Shown in pieces: positions 17,623 to 27,013 of a stretch of DNA of 57,366 bases. The translations under genes were made by a program, and so were the position numbers. Under the pieces are notes generated by a model, which was given only the letters and a program-made list of their open reading frames with translations, did no database searches and was not told where the DNA came from. Position 1 is the first letter of the stretch. Each line of letters starts with the position of its first letter. This stretch comes from Pseudovibrio denitrificans JCM 12308 (GTDB lineage: Bacteria > Pseudomonadota > Alphaproteobacteria > Rhizobiales > Stappiaceae), in NCBI RefSeq assembly GCF_001310815.1, contig NZ_BAZK01000030.1, positions 1-57,366 on the forward strand, read 5' to 3'.

Positions 17623-17934
17623 ATGGGAATAGATCGACTAATCGAGCAACAAATACGCCGATCACAGATGAATGGTTCTATGGATCACCTTGAAGGTGAG
17701 GGAAAACCAATCCCCAGAAGGTCCGGGACAAACTTTGCTCGTAGTGCGCAAATGAGTGTTGTGAATGGGGCTGGTGGTAGCATTCAGGGAGAACTGACGC
17801 TGCGCCGCGAGATCTCCACATTGGAAGACCAGCTTAAAACCACGACCAAAAGTGACGAGCGTTTTGAAATAAGAAAGGCGCTCATGGATAAGCGCCTTGA
17901 ACTTTCAGTTTATGAAGAAGCGCGACGCAAATAA
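17623..17934 (+). CDS. DUF1992 (DnaJC28-like) protein
   Basis: A 103-residue protein with the DUF1992 signature at its start: IDRLIEQQIRRSQMNGSMDHLEGEGKPI, where the family has an EEQI...G.FDNLPGKGKPL pattern. The rest (residues 55-100) is a charged helix, ELTLRREISTLEDQL and RFEIRKALMDKRLELSVYEEARR. The domain also occurs in DnaJ-like proteins, but no J domain is present. Function unknown. It has its own AAAGGATAGAG leader and converges with the acyl-CoA dehydrogenase gene. The 225 bases upstream are AT-rich and hold both divergent promoters. Confidence 0.82.
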   Translation: MGIDRLIEQQIRRSQMNGSMDHLEGEGKPIPRRSGTNFARSAQMSVVNGAGGSIQGELTLRREISTLEDQLKTTTKSDERFEIRKALMDKRLELSVYEEARRK

Positions 17935-17964
17935 TCGCGCTTCCCTATTTGGTTAGAGCAGGTC

Positions 17965-19650
17965 TTACAGCTCAGTTTCGTCCAGCAGACGACGAGCGAT
18001 GACCTGCGCCTGAATTTCAGCTGCACCCTCAAAGATTGAGAGAATACGTGCATCGCAGAGTACGCGAGAAATCGGGTACTCCTGTGCAAAGCCGTTACCG
18101 CCATGGATTTGCAGGGCATTATCCGCTGCTGCCCAAGCTACGCGTGCGCCAAGTAGTTTCGCCATGCCTGCTTCAAGATCACAACGTCGACCGCTGTCTT
18201 TCTCCCAAGCAGAGAAGTAGGTGAGCTGACGGGCGATCATGGTTTCGCAGGCGATGATGGCCAGCTTATCAGATACGCGCGGGAAGTTGATGAGCGATTT
18301 CCCGAACTGGATACGCTCCTGAGCGTATCGCAGGCCGAGATCCAAAGCGCACTGAGCAACGCCGATTGCGCGAGCTGCTGTCTGAATGCGGGCGGATTCG
18401 AAAGTCTGCATGAGCTGTTTGAAGCCCTGACCTTCTACCTGACCCAGCAGGTTTTCATCTTTGACTTCAAACCCGTCGAAAGCGATTTCGTATTCCTTCA
18501 TGCCACGATAGCCGAGCACTTCGATCTCGCCACCAGACATGCCTTCTGCCGGGAAGGGCTCTTCGTCTGATCCGCGTGGCTTTTCCGCGATGAACATGGA
18601 CAGGCCTTTGTAGCCCGGCTCTTCCGGTTTGGTGCGGGTGAGCAGGGTCATGATGTCGGCGCGGACCGGGTGCGTGATCCAGGTTTTGTTGCCGTAGACC
18701 TTCCACGTGTCGCCTTCTTTCACGGCACGGGTTTTTAGCGATGCCAGGTCGGAGCCGGTGTTTGGTTCAGTGAACACAGCTGTAGGCAGGGTTTCGCCAG
18801 AAGCAATGCGTGGCAGCCACTTGGCTTTTTGGTCCTCAGTGCCTCCACCGAGAATGAGTTCTGCTGCGATTTCGGATCGGGTGCCGAGGGAGCCGACGCC
18901 GATATAGGCGCGGGAAAGCTCTTCTGAGACCACGCACATGGACTCTTTGCCGAGGCCCATTCCGCCGAACTCTTCAGGAATTGTGAGACCGAATACGCCC
19001 ATCTCAGCCATTTCGCTGATGATCTCGAGTGGGATATATTCGTTTTTCAGATGCCATTCGTGAGCAAACGGGGTGACTTTTGCTTCAGCAAACTTGCGCA
19101 TTTCTTCGCGAATTTGCTCGTAGGTCTCATCCAGACCGGTTGCTCCGATGGTGGACTTGCCTTCTGCATGTTGCATGAGCTCTGCAAGGCGCGTGCGCAG
19201 GGCTGGCTGTGAGCCATCTGCGATTACGGCTTCCACTGCATCTGTGTGATGACTGTTGGCTTCTTGTCGGCTGATGCCGAGGTCTGACAAACGCAGGATC
19301 TCGCCCTGGCTCATTGGCAGGCCGCCGAAGACTTGAGCAGTGTATTCTGCAAAGCCGATGCGCAGGATCAGGCTCTCCACTTCGCCGAAGGTGCCTTCCG
19401 TTGCTAGTCGCTCTCCATAGGCGTTGAGCTGCTTGAGTGCTTCAACGTAGGTTGCGAGCCAAGCCAAACCGTGGGTGGCGCGCTGTTCCTGCTCCATGAG
19501 TGCGGAGGCAATTCTTCCATCTTTGAGTACGCGCTGTTTTACATTTTTGCGTGCGATACCCAGCAGGGCTTCAAGTGATTTAAGCGCCAGAGCACGGGTT
19601 TCTTTAGATGGTGCGTCTGCTTGTTCTAGTGTATTCACCGTTTCCGACAC
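17965..19650 (-). CDS. mcd: Probable (2S)-methylsuccinyl-CoA dehydrogenase
   Basis: A 561-residue FAD-dependent acyl-CoA dehydrogenase with an N-terminal extension of about 170 residues before the usual core. The core shows GVFGLTIPEEFGGMGLGKESMCVVSEELSRA, TAVFTEPNTGSDLASLKT (FAD and substrate loop), YGNKTWITHPVRAD, RIQFGKSLINFP and a catalytic Glu in SIFEGAAEIQAQVIARRLL. This extended size and the THPVRAD segment match Mcd of the ethylmalonyl-CoA pathway, which oxidises methylsuccinyl-CoA to mesaconyl-CoA during acetyl-CoA assimilation. A plain short-chain acyl-CoA dehydrogenase would be near 380 residues. No other pathway gene is in the window. Confidence 0.8.
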   Translation of the reverse strand: MSETVNTLEQADAPSKETRALALKSLEALLGIARKNVKQRVLKDGRIASALMEQEQRATHGLAWLATYVEALKQLNAYGERLATEGTFGEVESLILRIGFAEYTAQVFGGLPMSQGEILRLSDLGISRQEANSHHTDAVEAVIADGSQPALRTRLAELMQHAEGKSTIGATGLDETYEQIREEMRKFAEAKVTPFAHEWHLKNEYIPLEIISEMAEMGVFGLTIPEEFGGMGLGKESMCVVSEELSRAYIGVGSLGTRSEIAAELILGGGTEDQKAKWLPRIASGETLPTAVFTEPNTGSDLASLKTRAVKEGDTWKVYGNKTWITHPVRADIMTLLTRTKPEEPGYKGLSMFIAEKPRGSDEEPFPAEGMSGGEIEVLGYRGMKEYEIAFDGFEVKDENLLGQVEGQGFKQLMQTFESARIQTAARAIGVAQCALDLGLRYAQERIQFGKSLINFPRVSDKLAIIACETMIARQLTYFSAWEKDSGRRCDLEAGMAKLLGARVAWAAADNALQIHGGNGFAQEYPISRVLCDARILSIFEGAAEIQAQVIARRLLDETEL

Positions 19651-19813
19651 AGCTTGCCTCCCTCAATCCATTCGGTCATTGTGCACTGCAAACTTAAATG
19701 GGATGTGTATTTGTGCAATGCCCTAAAGGTGGGAGCTTTCTTCATGAATATTTCTTGAAGTCGGGCCTATTATCTAACTTGAAACTCACGAAGAGACAGA
19801 CCAGATCAGTTTT

Positions 19814-20704
19814 ATGAAGAAACGCGGCCTTTGGGGAAAATCGTATCAGGTGCTTGCAGATGCTCTCGGGCATTTCAACTCTGATGATGGCTATGCTGTC
19901 GCCAGCCATGTGGCTCTGTCATCTTTGATGGCTCTGTTTCCCTTCCTAATTTTTGTTGCCGCGTTCTCTGGCTTTCTCGGACTGAACTCAGTTGCTCAAA
20001 GTGCGACAGAGTTGATCTTTGATGTTTGGCCCGAGCGTGTGGCCGGTCCGGTTTCTGGTGAAATCAAAGCTGTTCTGACCCAGCCGCGTGGGGACTTGTT
20101 GACCTTTGGTGTGGTTGTCACGCTGTGGTTCTCGTCCAATGGCGTTGAGGCTATGCGGGTTGGGTTGAACCGTGCCTATCGTGTACGAGATAACCGCAGC
20201 TGGTTTTTCTGCCGGACGCAATCCATCCTCGCGGTGCTGATTGGGACGGCGGTTCTGATGGTTTCTACCTTCCTGATCGTTTTCGGGCCTCTGGCTTGGG
20301 AATGGGCGGTTCATCTGGCCCCGGTGATGGAGAAGTTCAGCTACAAGGCAAATATCGTTCGCTATGGCATTACATCTTTGCTGCTGCTGTTTGCCTTGCT
20401 GGCTGCGCATATGTATCTGCCAGCTGGTCGACGGCGCTTCCTTGAAGTGCTGCCCGGGATTGCTTTGACGATGATCCTCTGGATCGTGGCAGGTACAGCG
20501 TTCGGTGCTTATCTGGCGCGGTGGGCGAACTACGTGTCTTTATATGCCGGTCTGGCTGGTATAATGACGGCTATCATCTTCATGTATCTGACAGCCGTCA
20601 TCTTTATTCTGGGCGGTGAGTTCAACGCGGCACTGATGCGGGTGCGTCGTGTGAATCAGCGCGTGGAGGGTGGTCCTTGCTTAGAGGCTGAAGACGAGAA
20701 CTAA
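19814..20704 (+). CDS. YihY/BrkB-family membrane protein
   Basis: A 296-residue inner-membrane protein with six hydrophobic segments. It has the YihY-type opening (GYAVASHVALSSLMALFPFLIFVAAF), the middle motif LWFSSNGVEAMRVGLNRAYRV and the last segment IIFMYLTAVIFILGGEFNAAL. The family was once named ribonuclease BN by mistake; its role is unknown and may concern envelope integrity. It overlaps the convergent EamA gene by four bases. Confidence 0.9.
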   Translation: MKKRGLWGKSYQVLADALGHFNSDDGYAVASHVALSSLMALFPFLIFVAAFSGFLGLNSVAQSATELIFDVWPERVAGPVSGEIKAVLTQPRGDLLTFGVVVTLWFSSNGVEAMRVGLNRAYRVRDNRSWFFCRTQSILAVLIGTAVLMVSTFLIVFGPLAWEWAVHLAPVMEKFSYKANIVRYGITSLLLLFALLAAHMYLPAGRRRFLEVLPGIALTMILWIVAGTAFGAYLARWANYVSLYAGLAGIMTAIIFMYLTAVIFILGGEFNAALMRVRRVNQRVEGGPCLEAEDEN

Positions 20705-21572
20705 GCTTTCTGCTTTGGCCGACACACCGCGATTGCGACCACAACGATTGCCATGCCTACCAACTGTATCGCGTTGAGCGTTTCACCGAAGAGGAAGTAG
20801 CTCTCAATAGCTGCTGCAACAGGGGTGAGATAGAACAGCGTTGCTGTGGTGGAGGCTGCACCATGCTGGAGCAGGTACATGAGCAGCAATACGGCACCTA
20901 CTGAGAGCACAATCACCAGCCAAGCCAGAGCGAAGATAAGATCTCCAGACCACGTGATTTCCCAGCTCTCTGTCATGGAAAGTGGCAGCGTGACGAGAAG
21001 CGCGCCGAAGTACTGGTAGAAAGTGCCTGTGACCAAATCAGTGTTCATAGGCTGGCGTTTCTGCCATGTGGTGCCGAAGGCAATGCCGAGGGTAGCAGCG
21101 AAGGCTGCTGGAACCGTCCAGAGAGGGATTTGCGCGACACCGCTTCCCATCTTTGGCAGGATGACGAGCACAATGCCAACGAAGCCGGCAGCGAGACCTG
21201 CCCATTGGCGTGGGGTGACATCTTCTTTCAGCAGAAAATAGGCGAGGGTGCCGGTGATAAAGGGTTGCAGGCCGGTGATGAGTGCTGTGACGCCTGCTGG
21301 CATGCCATTATCGATGGCCCAGAACACACCTGAGAGATATGCGCCGTGCACTAACATGCCGGTAATCACGGCGTGGATGATCTGGCTGCGGGTGAGTGCG
21401 AAGCTTCTGCCGGAGAGCCAGACGATGAGGCCCATCAACGGCAAAACCAACAGAAAGCGCATGCTGAGAAAGGCGAAGGGCTCAGAATAAGGGGCACCAA
21501 GCGCGCGCCGATGAAACCCGTCGACCAGAGCAAAACGAAAATAATGGGAACTAACTTAGTGAATGAGAGCAA
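20701..21572 (-). CDS. EamA/DMT-family transporter (one frameshift near the N-terminus)
   Basis: The clean frame starts only at 21462 (MRFLLVLPLMG) and lacks the first helix. On the minus strand upstream another frame encodes LVPIIFVLLWSTGFIGARL, the exact EamA opening, and the two join near 21497 as ARL-GAPYSEPFAFLSMRF if one G is added. The repaired protein has about 290 residues and ten helices, two EamA repeats, normal for the family. The first usable start is then TTG 21572, since a stop precedes it. Likely a drug/metabolite exporter; substrate unknown. Confidence 0.85.
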
Positions 21573-21737
21573 TGGTGTGTCTTATTTTTAAGCGTCTTTG
21601 GCACATGACGCTGGGTGGGATGAGCAACAAAATCATTTGTGCGATGCATTATTTGTAATCTTTAAACGATTTGAACCTATACCTGTGAGTAATAATTAAA
21701 AATACTATTAGTAATTTTATCGGTACAGGGGTCTCCG

Positions 21738-23767
21738 ATGCGAGTAGATTGGAAGCGGGCTATTTCATCTACGGGAAATAGATTTTTCTCGTCCACCCGG
21801 AATGCAAGTATTCGGTTTCGGGCAATTACACTGGGTATTCTGACACTTATCGGTTTCGGTGGTGTTGGGCTGGTTTATCTTTGGGGTCAGCAGCAAACGG
21901 AAGCCGCCTTCCAGCAGTCCAAGGATTACACCGAGCTTGCTGAGTTGAGTCAGGCAATTGCCATTACGGCGGGCGTCCTGCAATCCACCCAAAAAGATTA
22001 TGAAAATGTGCCGAGCGATAGCCTGAAGAGCCGATTCGACGAGCTTGTTGGCGAAGCGCAGAAGGAACTGCAGGAGCTGAATGCGCTTCCTGTTGCCATG
22101 GATTACTTCCTGGAAATTTCTGACGCACGCGACACGATTGATGCGATCAGTGGCGCTTTTGAGATGCTGCACGGTTATCAGTCCACGCTTGGCTATGATG
22201 CAGACCGAGGTTTGCAAAAGGAACTTTCCGCTTCACTTTCACAGGCGGAAGCCGCGGTAAAACAGAAGCATCGACGCAGCAAAGACCCCAATACGCTGAA
22301 GTTGATGCATACGTTTAGTGATCTGGCGCGTGCGCAGCTGGATTATGCGATCACTGGGAGCCAGAATTCTCAGGGCGCTTTTGAAGTGGCGTTCTCCCGC
22401 TATGAGCGCACCATTCCCCGAGCACAGATTGACCCGGCTGTGGCCGAGAAGGTCAAAACCAACATGGCGGCCTATAAAAAGGCGTTTGAGGCGTACACCA
22501 AGCTTATGACAAGCGGGCAACCAGCTCAGAGCTGTTGGCGAACTTGTTCGATCTTCTGCCACCACGCCTGAATGATTTGAAGAACTCTGCTGTACAGGGC
22601 GCAAGTGATGCGCAGGCGCGCTTGACCGAGACGACCCAGCAGACCAACCTTTATCTAGGCGTTGCCGTTGGTGGTATTGCGCTGACGCTGTTTATTCTCG
22701 GATCGCTGCTGATTTTCGGCATTCTGCGCAATCTGAATGCGCTGCGTAATGCCATGGCGCTGTTGGCGAAGAACGACCTTTCTGCGGTTATTCCCCTCAA
22801 TAAAGGTGGCAAAGAAATCTCTGCGATGGCGCAGACGCTGCAGGTGTTCCGCGACAACATTGAAGAACGCCGCAAGCTGCGTGAACAGCAGGATCATGAA
22901 AACTCTGAAAAGCAAGCACGAGCCGAGCAGGTTGATACGCTCATTATGGGCTTTGAGCAGACCGTTGCCGAGGCTCTGAACAGCTTGCACAGTGCTGCTG
23001 ATGGTCTGGGTGAAGCTTCTAATGATGTGGGATCTGCTGCTGACAATGTTTCGAAAGAAGCTGAGTCTGCTGGCCGTGCGGTTGAGAATGCAGCGGAGAA
23101 TGTTTCCAGTGCGTCTGCTGCCACAGAAGAACTGGCTATGTCCATCAACGAGATTGCCGGGCAGGCTGAGCAGTCGACCCGTGTTGCAGACCGTGCTGTT
23201 GAAGGTTCCAAGGCAACTGCTGAGACTATGAGTCTGCTGAGTGATGCAGCCAACCGTATTGGTGAGGCCGTTGGCCTTATCCGTGACATTGCAAACCAGA
23301 CCAACCTTCTTGCGCTGAATGCGACCATTGAAGCGGCGCGTGCAGGTGAACATGGCAAAGGCTTTGCGGTGGTGGCCTCTGAAGTGAAGATGCTGGCGAA
23401 CCAGACCTCACAGGCAACTGAAGAGATTGCACAGCAGGTCGGCTCTATTCAGGAAGCTTCTGCGGAGGCTGTTGGGGCAATTGGTGATGTGAGCGATGTT
23501 ATTCACGAGATGAGCCAGATTGCTTCTGCGGTTGCTGCTTCTGTTGAACAGCAGAATGCGGCTATTCAGGCGATCACGGAAAACGTGGCGAATGCGACGC
23601 AGAGCTCTCAGCAGGGTGCCAATGCGATGCAGATGGTTGAGAATGCTTCTGATAACGCACGCAGCACCGGCGATACGGTCTCTGATTTGGCGGATGCGCT
23701 TTCGCGGCAGGCTGACCACATCAACAACACTGTTGGTGCATTCCTTGAAAAAGTGCGTGCTGCCTAA
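21738..23767 (+). CDS. Methyl-accepting chemotaxis protein (one frameshift)
   Basis: A 676-residue chemoreceptor in two frames joined near 22518 (one A missing in the CAA-ACC context). Order: first membrane helix (residues 32-50, LGILTLIGFGGVGLVYLWG), a helical periplasmic sensor of about 240 residues resembling helical-bundle sensor domains, second helix (LYLGVAVGGIALTLFILGSLL), HAMP domain, long coiled coil, and the signalling tip DIANQTNLLALNATIEAARAGEHGKGFAVVASEV. No CheR-tether pentapeptide is seen at the C-terminus (EKVRAA). Ligand unknown. It stands alone, away from che genes. Confidence 0.93.
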
Positions 23768-23791
23768 AGATCTTCACAAATTATCATTTTA

Positions 23792-23837
23792 AATGTGGCG
23801 CTTGCCTCTGGTGTTTGCCGGAGCTAAGCGCCACATT
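23792..23837 (+). terminator. Hairpin after the chemoreceptor gene
   Basis: AATGTGGCGCTT pairs perfectly with AAGCGCCACATT around a 22-base loop that can pair further (CTCTGG with CCGGAG). A short T-rich stretch follows. Confidence 0.65.
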
Positions 23838-23921
23838 GCTTTTGCGGTACGGGTTTGTTGAGCAAAGCAGGCAGCACGGCTGTGAGGTGCTGTCTTTCTG
23901 CGGCTAATACGGGTTTTGAGA

Positions 23922-25121
23922 ATGATAAATAAGATTGTTGTGGTGGGCGCTGGACAGGCAGGTGTGCAGGCCGCGCAAACTCTTCGACAAAAGGGATATG
24001 AAGGTGAGCTCGTGATGCTTGGCAACGAGCCGCAGCCACCTTATCAACGCCCGCCGCTTTCCAAGAAGTTTCTGAGTGGCGAAGTGGAGCCGGATGCGCT
24101 GTTCATTCGCCCGGAAGCGTTTTATGAGATGAACAACATTGACCTAAAGCTGAATGCGCAGGTTGATCGTATTGATCTGGAAAATAAGAGCGTCACTCTG
24201 GCGAGTGGTGAAGCGGTAAGCTGGGATAAGCTGCTGCTGGCAACCGGAACCCGTGCTCGCGACCTGCCTCTGCCGGGTGCTGATCTGGAAGGCGTTGTGA
24301 CGCTACGCTCCATCGGTGATGTTGAGCTGATTAAGAAGCTATTTGCTCCTGGCAAGAAACTGGTTGTTATCGGTGGTGGTTACATCGGCCTTGAAGTAAC
24401 CGCTGTTGCAAAAGGTATGGGGCTGGATGTTGTTGTGCTGGAAGCACAGGAGCGTTTGTTGAAGCGTGTTGTTTCACCGGATGTATCCTCTTTCTTCCAT
24501 AATTTGCATGCCGGCCGTGGTGCTGAACTGCATTGCGGAACTGGTGTGACCAGTATTGAAGGCGAAGACGGCAAGGTTACAGGTGTGAAGCTTGCTGATG
24601 GTACCGAGCTGCCATGTGATCTGGTGCTTTCTGCCGTCGGTGCTGTTCCAAACTCTGAACTTGCTGCTGCCGCTGGCCTTGATGTGGATGATGGCATTCT
24701 TGTCGATGGGGCAGGGCAGACATCTCATGAAGATGTTTATGCATGTGGTGACTGTGTGCGCTTCTTCTCAGAGCGTTATGGCAGAAGCATTCGGCTGGAG
24801 AGCGTGCAGAATGCGATTGATCAGGCGAAGGCTGTTGCTGTTGCCCTGACCGATCCTGCAAATGACCACAGCCATGATTATGATCCACTGCCGTGGTTCT
24901 GGTCCGATCAACATAACATCAAGCTGCAGATCGCTGGTCTTTCCAATGGGTATGATGAGGCTGTGCTGGTTGGCGATACCAGTGCTGACAGCTTCTATGT
25001 GGCGTATCTGGAGAAGGGCAAGCTGATCGCGGTTGATAGCATCAATCACCCACGCTCACATATGATGGCACGTCGTGTGATTGGACAGGAGTGGAAGGAA
25101 GGTCTGCTTCCACCTGCATAA
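23922..25121 (+). CDS. FAD-dependent ferredoxin reductase
   Basis: A 399-residue pyridine-nucleotide disulfide-type oxidoreductase of the class that passes electrons from NAD(P)H to a [2Fe-2S] ferredoxin for a P450 or dioxygenase. FAD site GAGQAGVQAAQTLR at residue 9, PYQRPPLSKKFL, LLLATGTRARDLPLPGA, NAD site VIGGGYIGLEVTAVAKGMG near residue 150, second FAD site VYACGDC, and the reductase C domain with WFWSDQHNIKLQIAGL. I start at ATG 23922. No ferredoxin or P450 gene is adjacent, so the partner is elsewhere. A terminator follows. Confidence 0.92.
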   Translation: MINKIVVVGAGQAGVQAAQTLRQKGYEGELVMLGNEPQPPYQRPPLSKKFLSGEVEPDALFIRPEAFYEMNNIDLKLNAQVDRIDLENKSVTLASGEAVSWDKLLLATGTRARDLPLPGADLEGVVTLRSIGDVELIKKLFAPGKKLVVIGGGYIGLEVTAVAKGMGLDVVVLEAQERLLKRVVSPDVSSFFHNLHAGRGAELHCGTGVTSIEGEDGKVTGVKLADGTELPCDLVLSAVGAVPNSELAAAAGLDVDDGILVDGAGQTSHEDVYACGDCVRFFSERYGRSIRLESVQNAIDQAKAVAVALTDPANDHSHDYDPLPWFWSDQHNIKLQIAGLSNGYDEAVLVGDTSADSFYVAYLEKGKLIAVDSINHPRSHMMARRVIGQEWKEGLLPPA

Positions 25122-25136
25122 GTTCAGAAACAGAAA

Positions 25137-25163
25137 AGCGTGCCAGAAGTTTTCCGGCACGCT
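25137..25163 (+). terminator. Hairpin after the ferredoxin reductase gene
   Basis: AGCGTGCC pairs with GGCACGCT around an 11-base loop. It precedes the stronger terminator at 25176-25202. Confidence 0.5.
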
Positions 25164-25175
25164 GATTGATGAGCG

Positions 25176-25202
25176 AAGCTCCATCCTTGATGGGGCTTTT
25201 TG
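25176..25202 (+). terminator. Rho-independent terminator
   Basis: AAGCTCCATC pairs with GATGGGGCTT (one G-U pair) around CTT, followed by T residues. It ends the ferredoxin reductase transcript, close to the convergent hydrolase gene. Confidence 0.8.
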
Positions 25203-25985
25203 TTAGCGTGTGTTTTCCAGAATAAGCCGGATAACTTCCTGTGGGATCTCCATATGGACCATGTGGCCAACACGATCGAAGACGTGGCAGGCGATTGGGC
25301 CTGGCAGTTTGTGGCATTGGCGCGTTGGCAGGATCTTGTCCTGTGTGCCCCACACCACTTTGATTGGCATCGGTAGCTCGCCCAGCTTGTCTGTTGGCAG
25401 TACGCCTTGGCTTTCACCTTCCAGAATTAGCCCGGAAACCGCTTTCAGTGCTTCAGCTGCACCTGGAGTTGAACGTTGGGTGGCAACGTAATCGGCCAGC
25501 TTTCTAGGAAGCTCAAACTCAAGACCAACGAACTGTTCCAGCAACACCTGCTGTTCTGCTTCGGTTTGCCCGACTGCGTAGCGGCGCAGGAGTTTGGCGT
25601 TGATTTCCGGACCGAAACCACCAGGGGCCAGTAGGGTAAGGCTTGCGATGCGTTCTGGACTGCGCATTGCAATTAGTGCTGCGATTGCGCCGCCCATGCT
25701 ATGGCCGACCAAATGGACACGATCGAGCTTCAATGCATCAAGAGACTTCACGACCGCTTTGGCAGAGCCAACAGCGTTGCATGGCTCAAAGTCTGCAAGT
25801 GCGCGACCGTGGGCCGGCAGATCGAAGGCTATCGTGCGGCGTTTGTTTTCTAATTGGACTTGAATATTGCGCCATGTGCTGGCGTCACCGCCAAAGCCAT
25901 GGATGAAAATAATTGGTTCTGCGCTTTCAGGACCAAAGGCCGTGAAAGGCAGGCAGGTTACATCTTGGATACTATCGATATTCAT
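25203..25985 (-). CDS. Alpha/beta-fold hydrolase
   Basis: A 260-residue enzyme with oxyanion motif FIHGFGGDASTW, nucleophile elbow VHLVGHSMGGAIA (Ser near residue 109), catalytic Asp in VVWGTQDKILP and His in RVGHMVHMEIP. Sequence character is close to the hydrolase half of acetoin dehydrogenase E2 (AcoC) proteins, but no lipoyl domain is present, so the substrate is open. Start ATG 25985 has GGGAGGCC upstream; the longer frame to 26024 lacks a site. It converges with the ferredoxin reductase gene. Confidence 0.88.
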   Translation of the reverse strand: MNIDSIQDVTCLPFTAFGPESAEPIIFIHGFGGDASTWRNIQVQLENKRRTIAFDLPAHGRALADFEPCNAVGSAKAVVKSLDALKLDRVHLVGHSMGGAIAALIAMRSPERIASLTLLAPGGFGPEINAKLLRRYAVGQTEAEQQVLLEQFVGLEFELPRKLADYVATQRSTPGAAEALKAVSGLILEGESQGVLPTDKLGELPMPIKVVWGTQDKILPTRQCHKLPGPIACHVFDRVGHMVHMEIPQEVIRLILENTR

Positions 25986-26172
25986 ATAAGGCCTCCCATT
26001 AAGCGTATTATATGCCCCTTTCATTCGGAGGTTTACCTGTGACTTAGGCTAAGGCAGGATTTTTTTATCAGCATAAGGACTGATGAATTTGGATGAAAAT
26101 TTTGCTCGGCCTCGCAAAATTTCAAAAAAGTGAAACAATTGACCCGCGGAAATGAGGTTTTGCTTGGATATC

Positions 26173-26193
26173 GATTATCAGATGTTGATAATC
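26173..26193. promoter_or_regulatory. Palindrome between the hydrolase and L,D-transpeptidase genes
   Basis: GATTATCA and TGATAATC are perfect inverted half-sites around five bases, in the divergent, AT-rich 347-base gap 25986-26332. It looks like a dimeric regulator site. A second hairpin AGTCCC/GGGACT (26290-26309) lies in the transpeptidase leader. No gene is seen in the gap. Confidence 0.4.
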
Positions 26194-26332
26194 AGTCTCA
26201 GTTTGAAACATATGGAAGCTCAGAGGGCCGAGAAAATTTTTGGTAGAGTTTATTCTTTCTCGGTGCTGATTCATTTTTAAAATTCGACAAGTCCCGCAGG
26301 TCAGGGACTACTGCCAATTTCAGGGGGTGACG

Positions 26333-26944
26333 ATGCGAGGACATCTTCGCAAGGGAATATTTGCTGTCATTTGTACGTTGGTTAGCTTTGTATTCGTGGC
26401 ACCAGCAAGCGCGGGCAAGCTGTGGAATCCAGAGACACGCCAATGGGACATCTTCCCGGATACTCCTGCCATGGCATCCAGCTCTGCGCGCCGTAAATAC
26501 AAGCGCAAGCTGATTACTTACCGCACAAATGAGAAGCCAGGTACCATCATTATTGATACCGATAAGCGCTACCTCTATCACGTACAGGACAACGGCAAAG
26601 CGATGCGTTATGGCATCGGCGTTGGTCGTGAAGGTTTTGAGTGGAATGGTACTGAGCGTATCACCCGTAAAGCGAAGTGGCCGGGCTGGACTCCGCCAGA
26701 AGAAATGCGCCGTCGTGAAGCGAAAAAGGGTCGCATTCTGCCGCGTTACATGAAGGGTGGTCCAGACAATCCACTGGGTGCACGTGCGCTCTACCTAGGT
26801 GCTACGATCTATCGTATTCACGGTACTACCGAAGACTGGAGCATCGGCCACGCGGTATCTTCAGGCTGCATCCGTATGTTCAACGAAGATGTTTCCTACC
26901 TGTATGAGCAGGTGGACATTGGTGCAAAGGTTATCGTGAACTGA
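26333..26944 (+). CDS. L,D-transpeptidase (YkuD domain)
   Basis: A 203-residue exported cell-wall enzyme. A signal peptide (GIFAVICTLVSFVFVAPASA) ends near residue 27. The YkuD domain runs from about residue 60 (GTIIIDTDKRYLYHVQ) to the end and has the catalytic motif HGTTEDWSIGHAVSSGCIRM with Cys179. It forms 3-3 peptidoglycan cross-links or attaches proteins to peptidoglycan. ATG 26333 follows a GGGGGTG site. It is followed by a strong terminator, so it is monocistronic. Confidence 0.93.
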   Translation: MRGHLRKGIFAVICTLVSFVFVAPASAGKLWNPETRQWDIFPDTPAMASSSARRKYKRKLITYRTNEKPGTIIIDTDKRYLYHVQDNGKAMRYGIGVGREGFEWNGTERITRKAKWPGWTPPEEMRRREAKKGRILPRYMKGGPDNPLGARALYLGATIYRIHGTTEDWSIGHAVSSGCIRMFNEDVSYLYEQVDIGAKVIVN

Positions 26945-26969
26945 TCACGAGTGACATGTGAAGCGAATG

Positions 26970-26994
26970 AAACCCGGGGCGACCCGGGTTTTTT
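26970..26994 (+). terminator. Rho-independent terminator after the L,D-transpeptidase gene
   Basis: AAACCCGGG pairs with CCCGGGTTT around a 4-base loop, continuing into six T residues. Confidence 0.9.
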
Positions 26995-27013
26995 GTTGGG
27001 CTGGTTGACTTGC

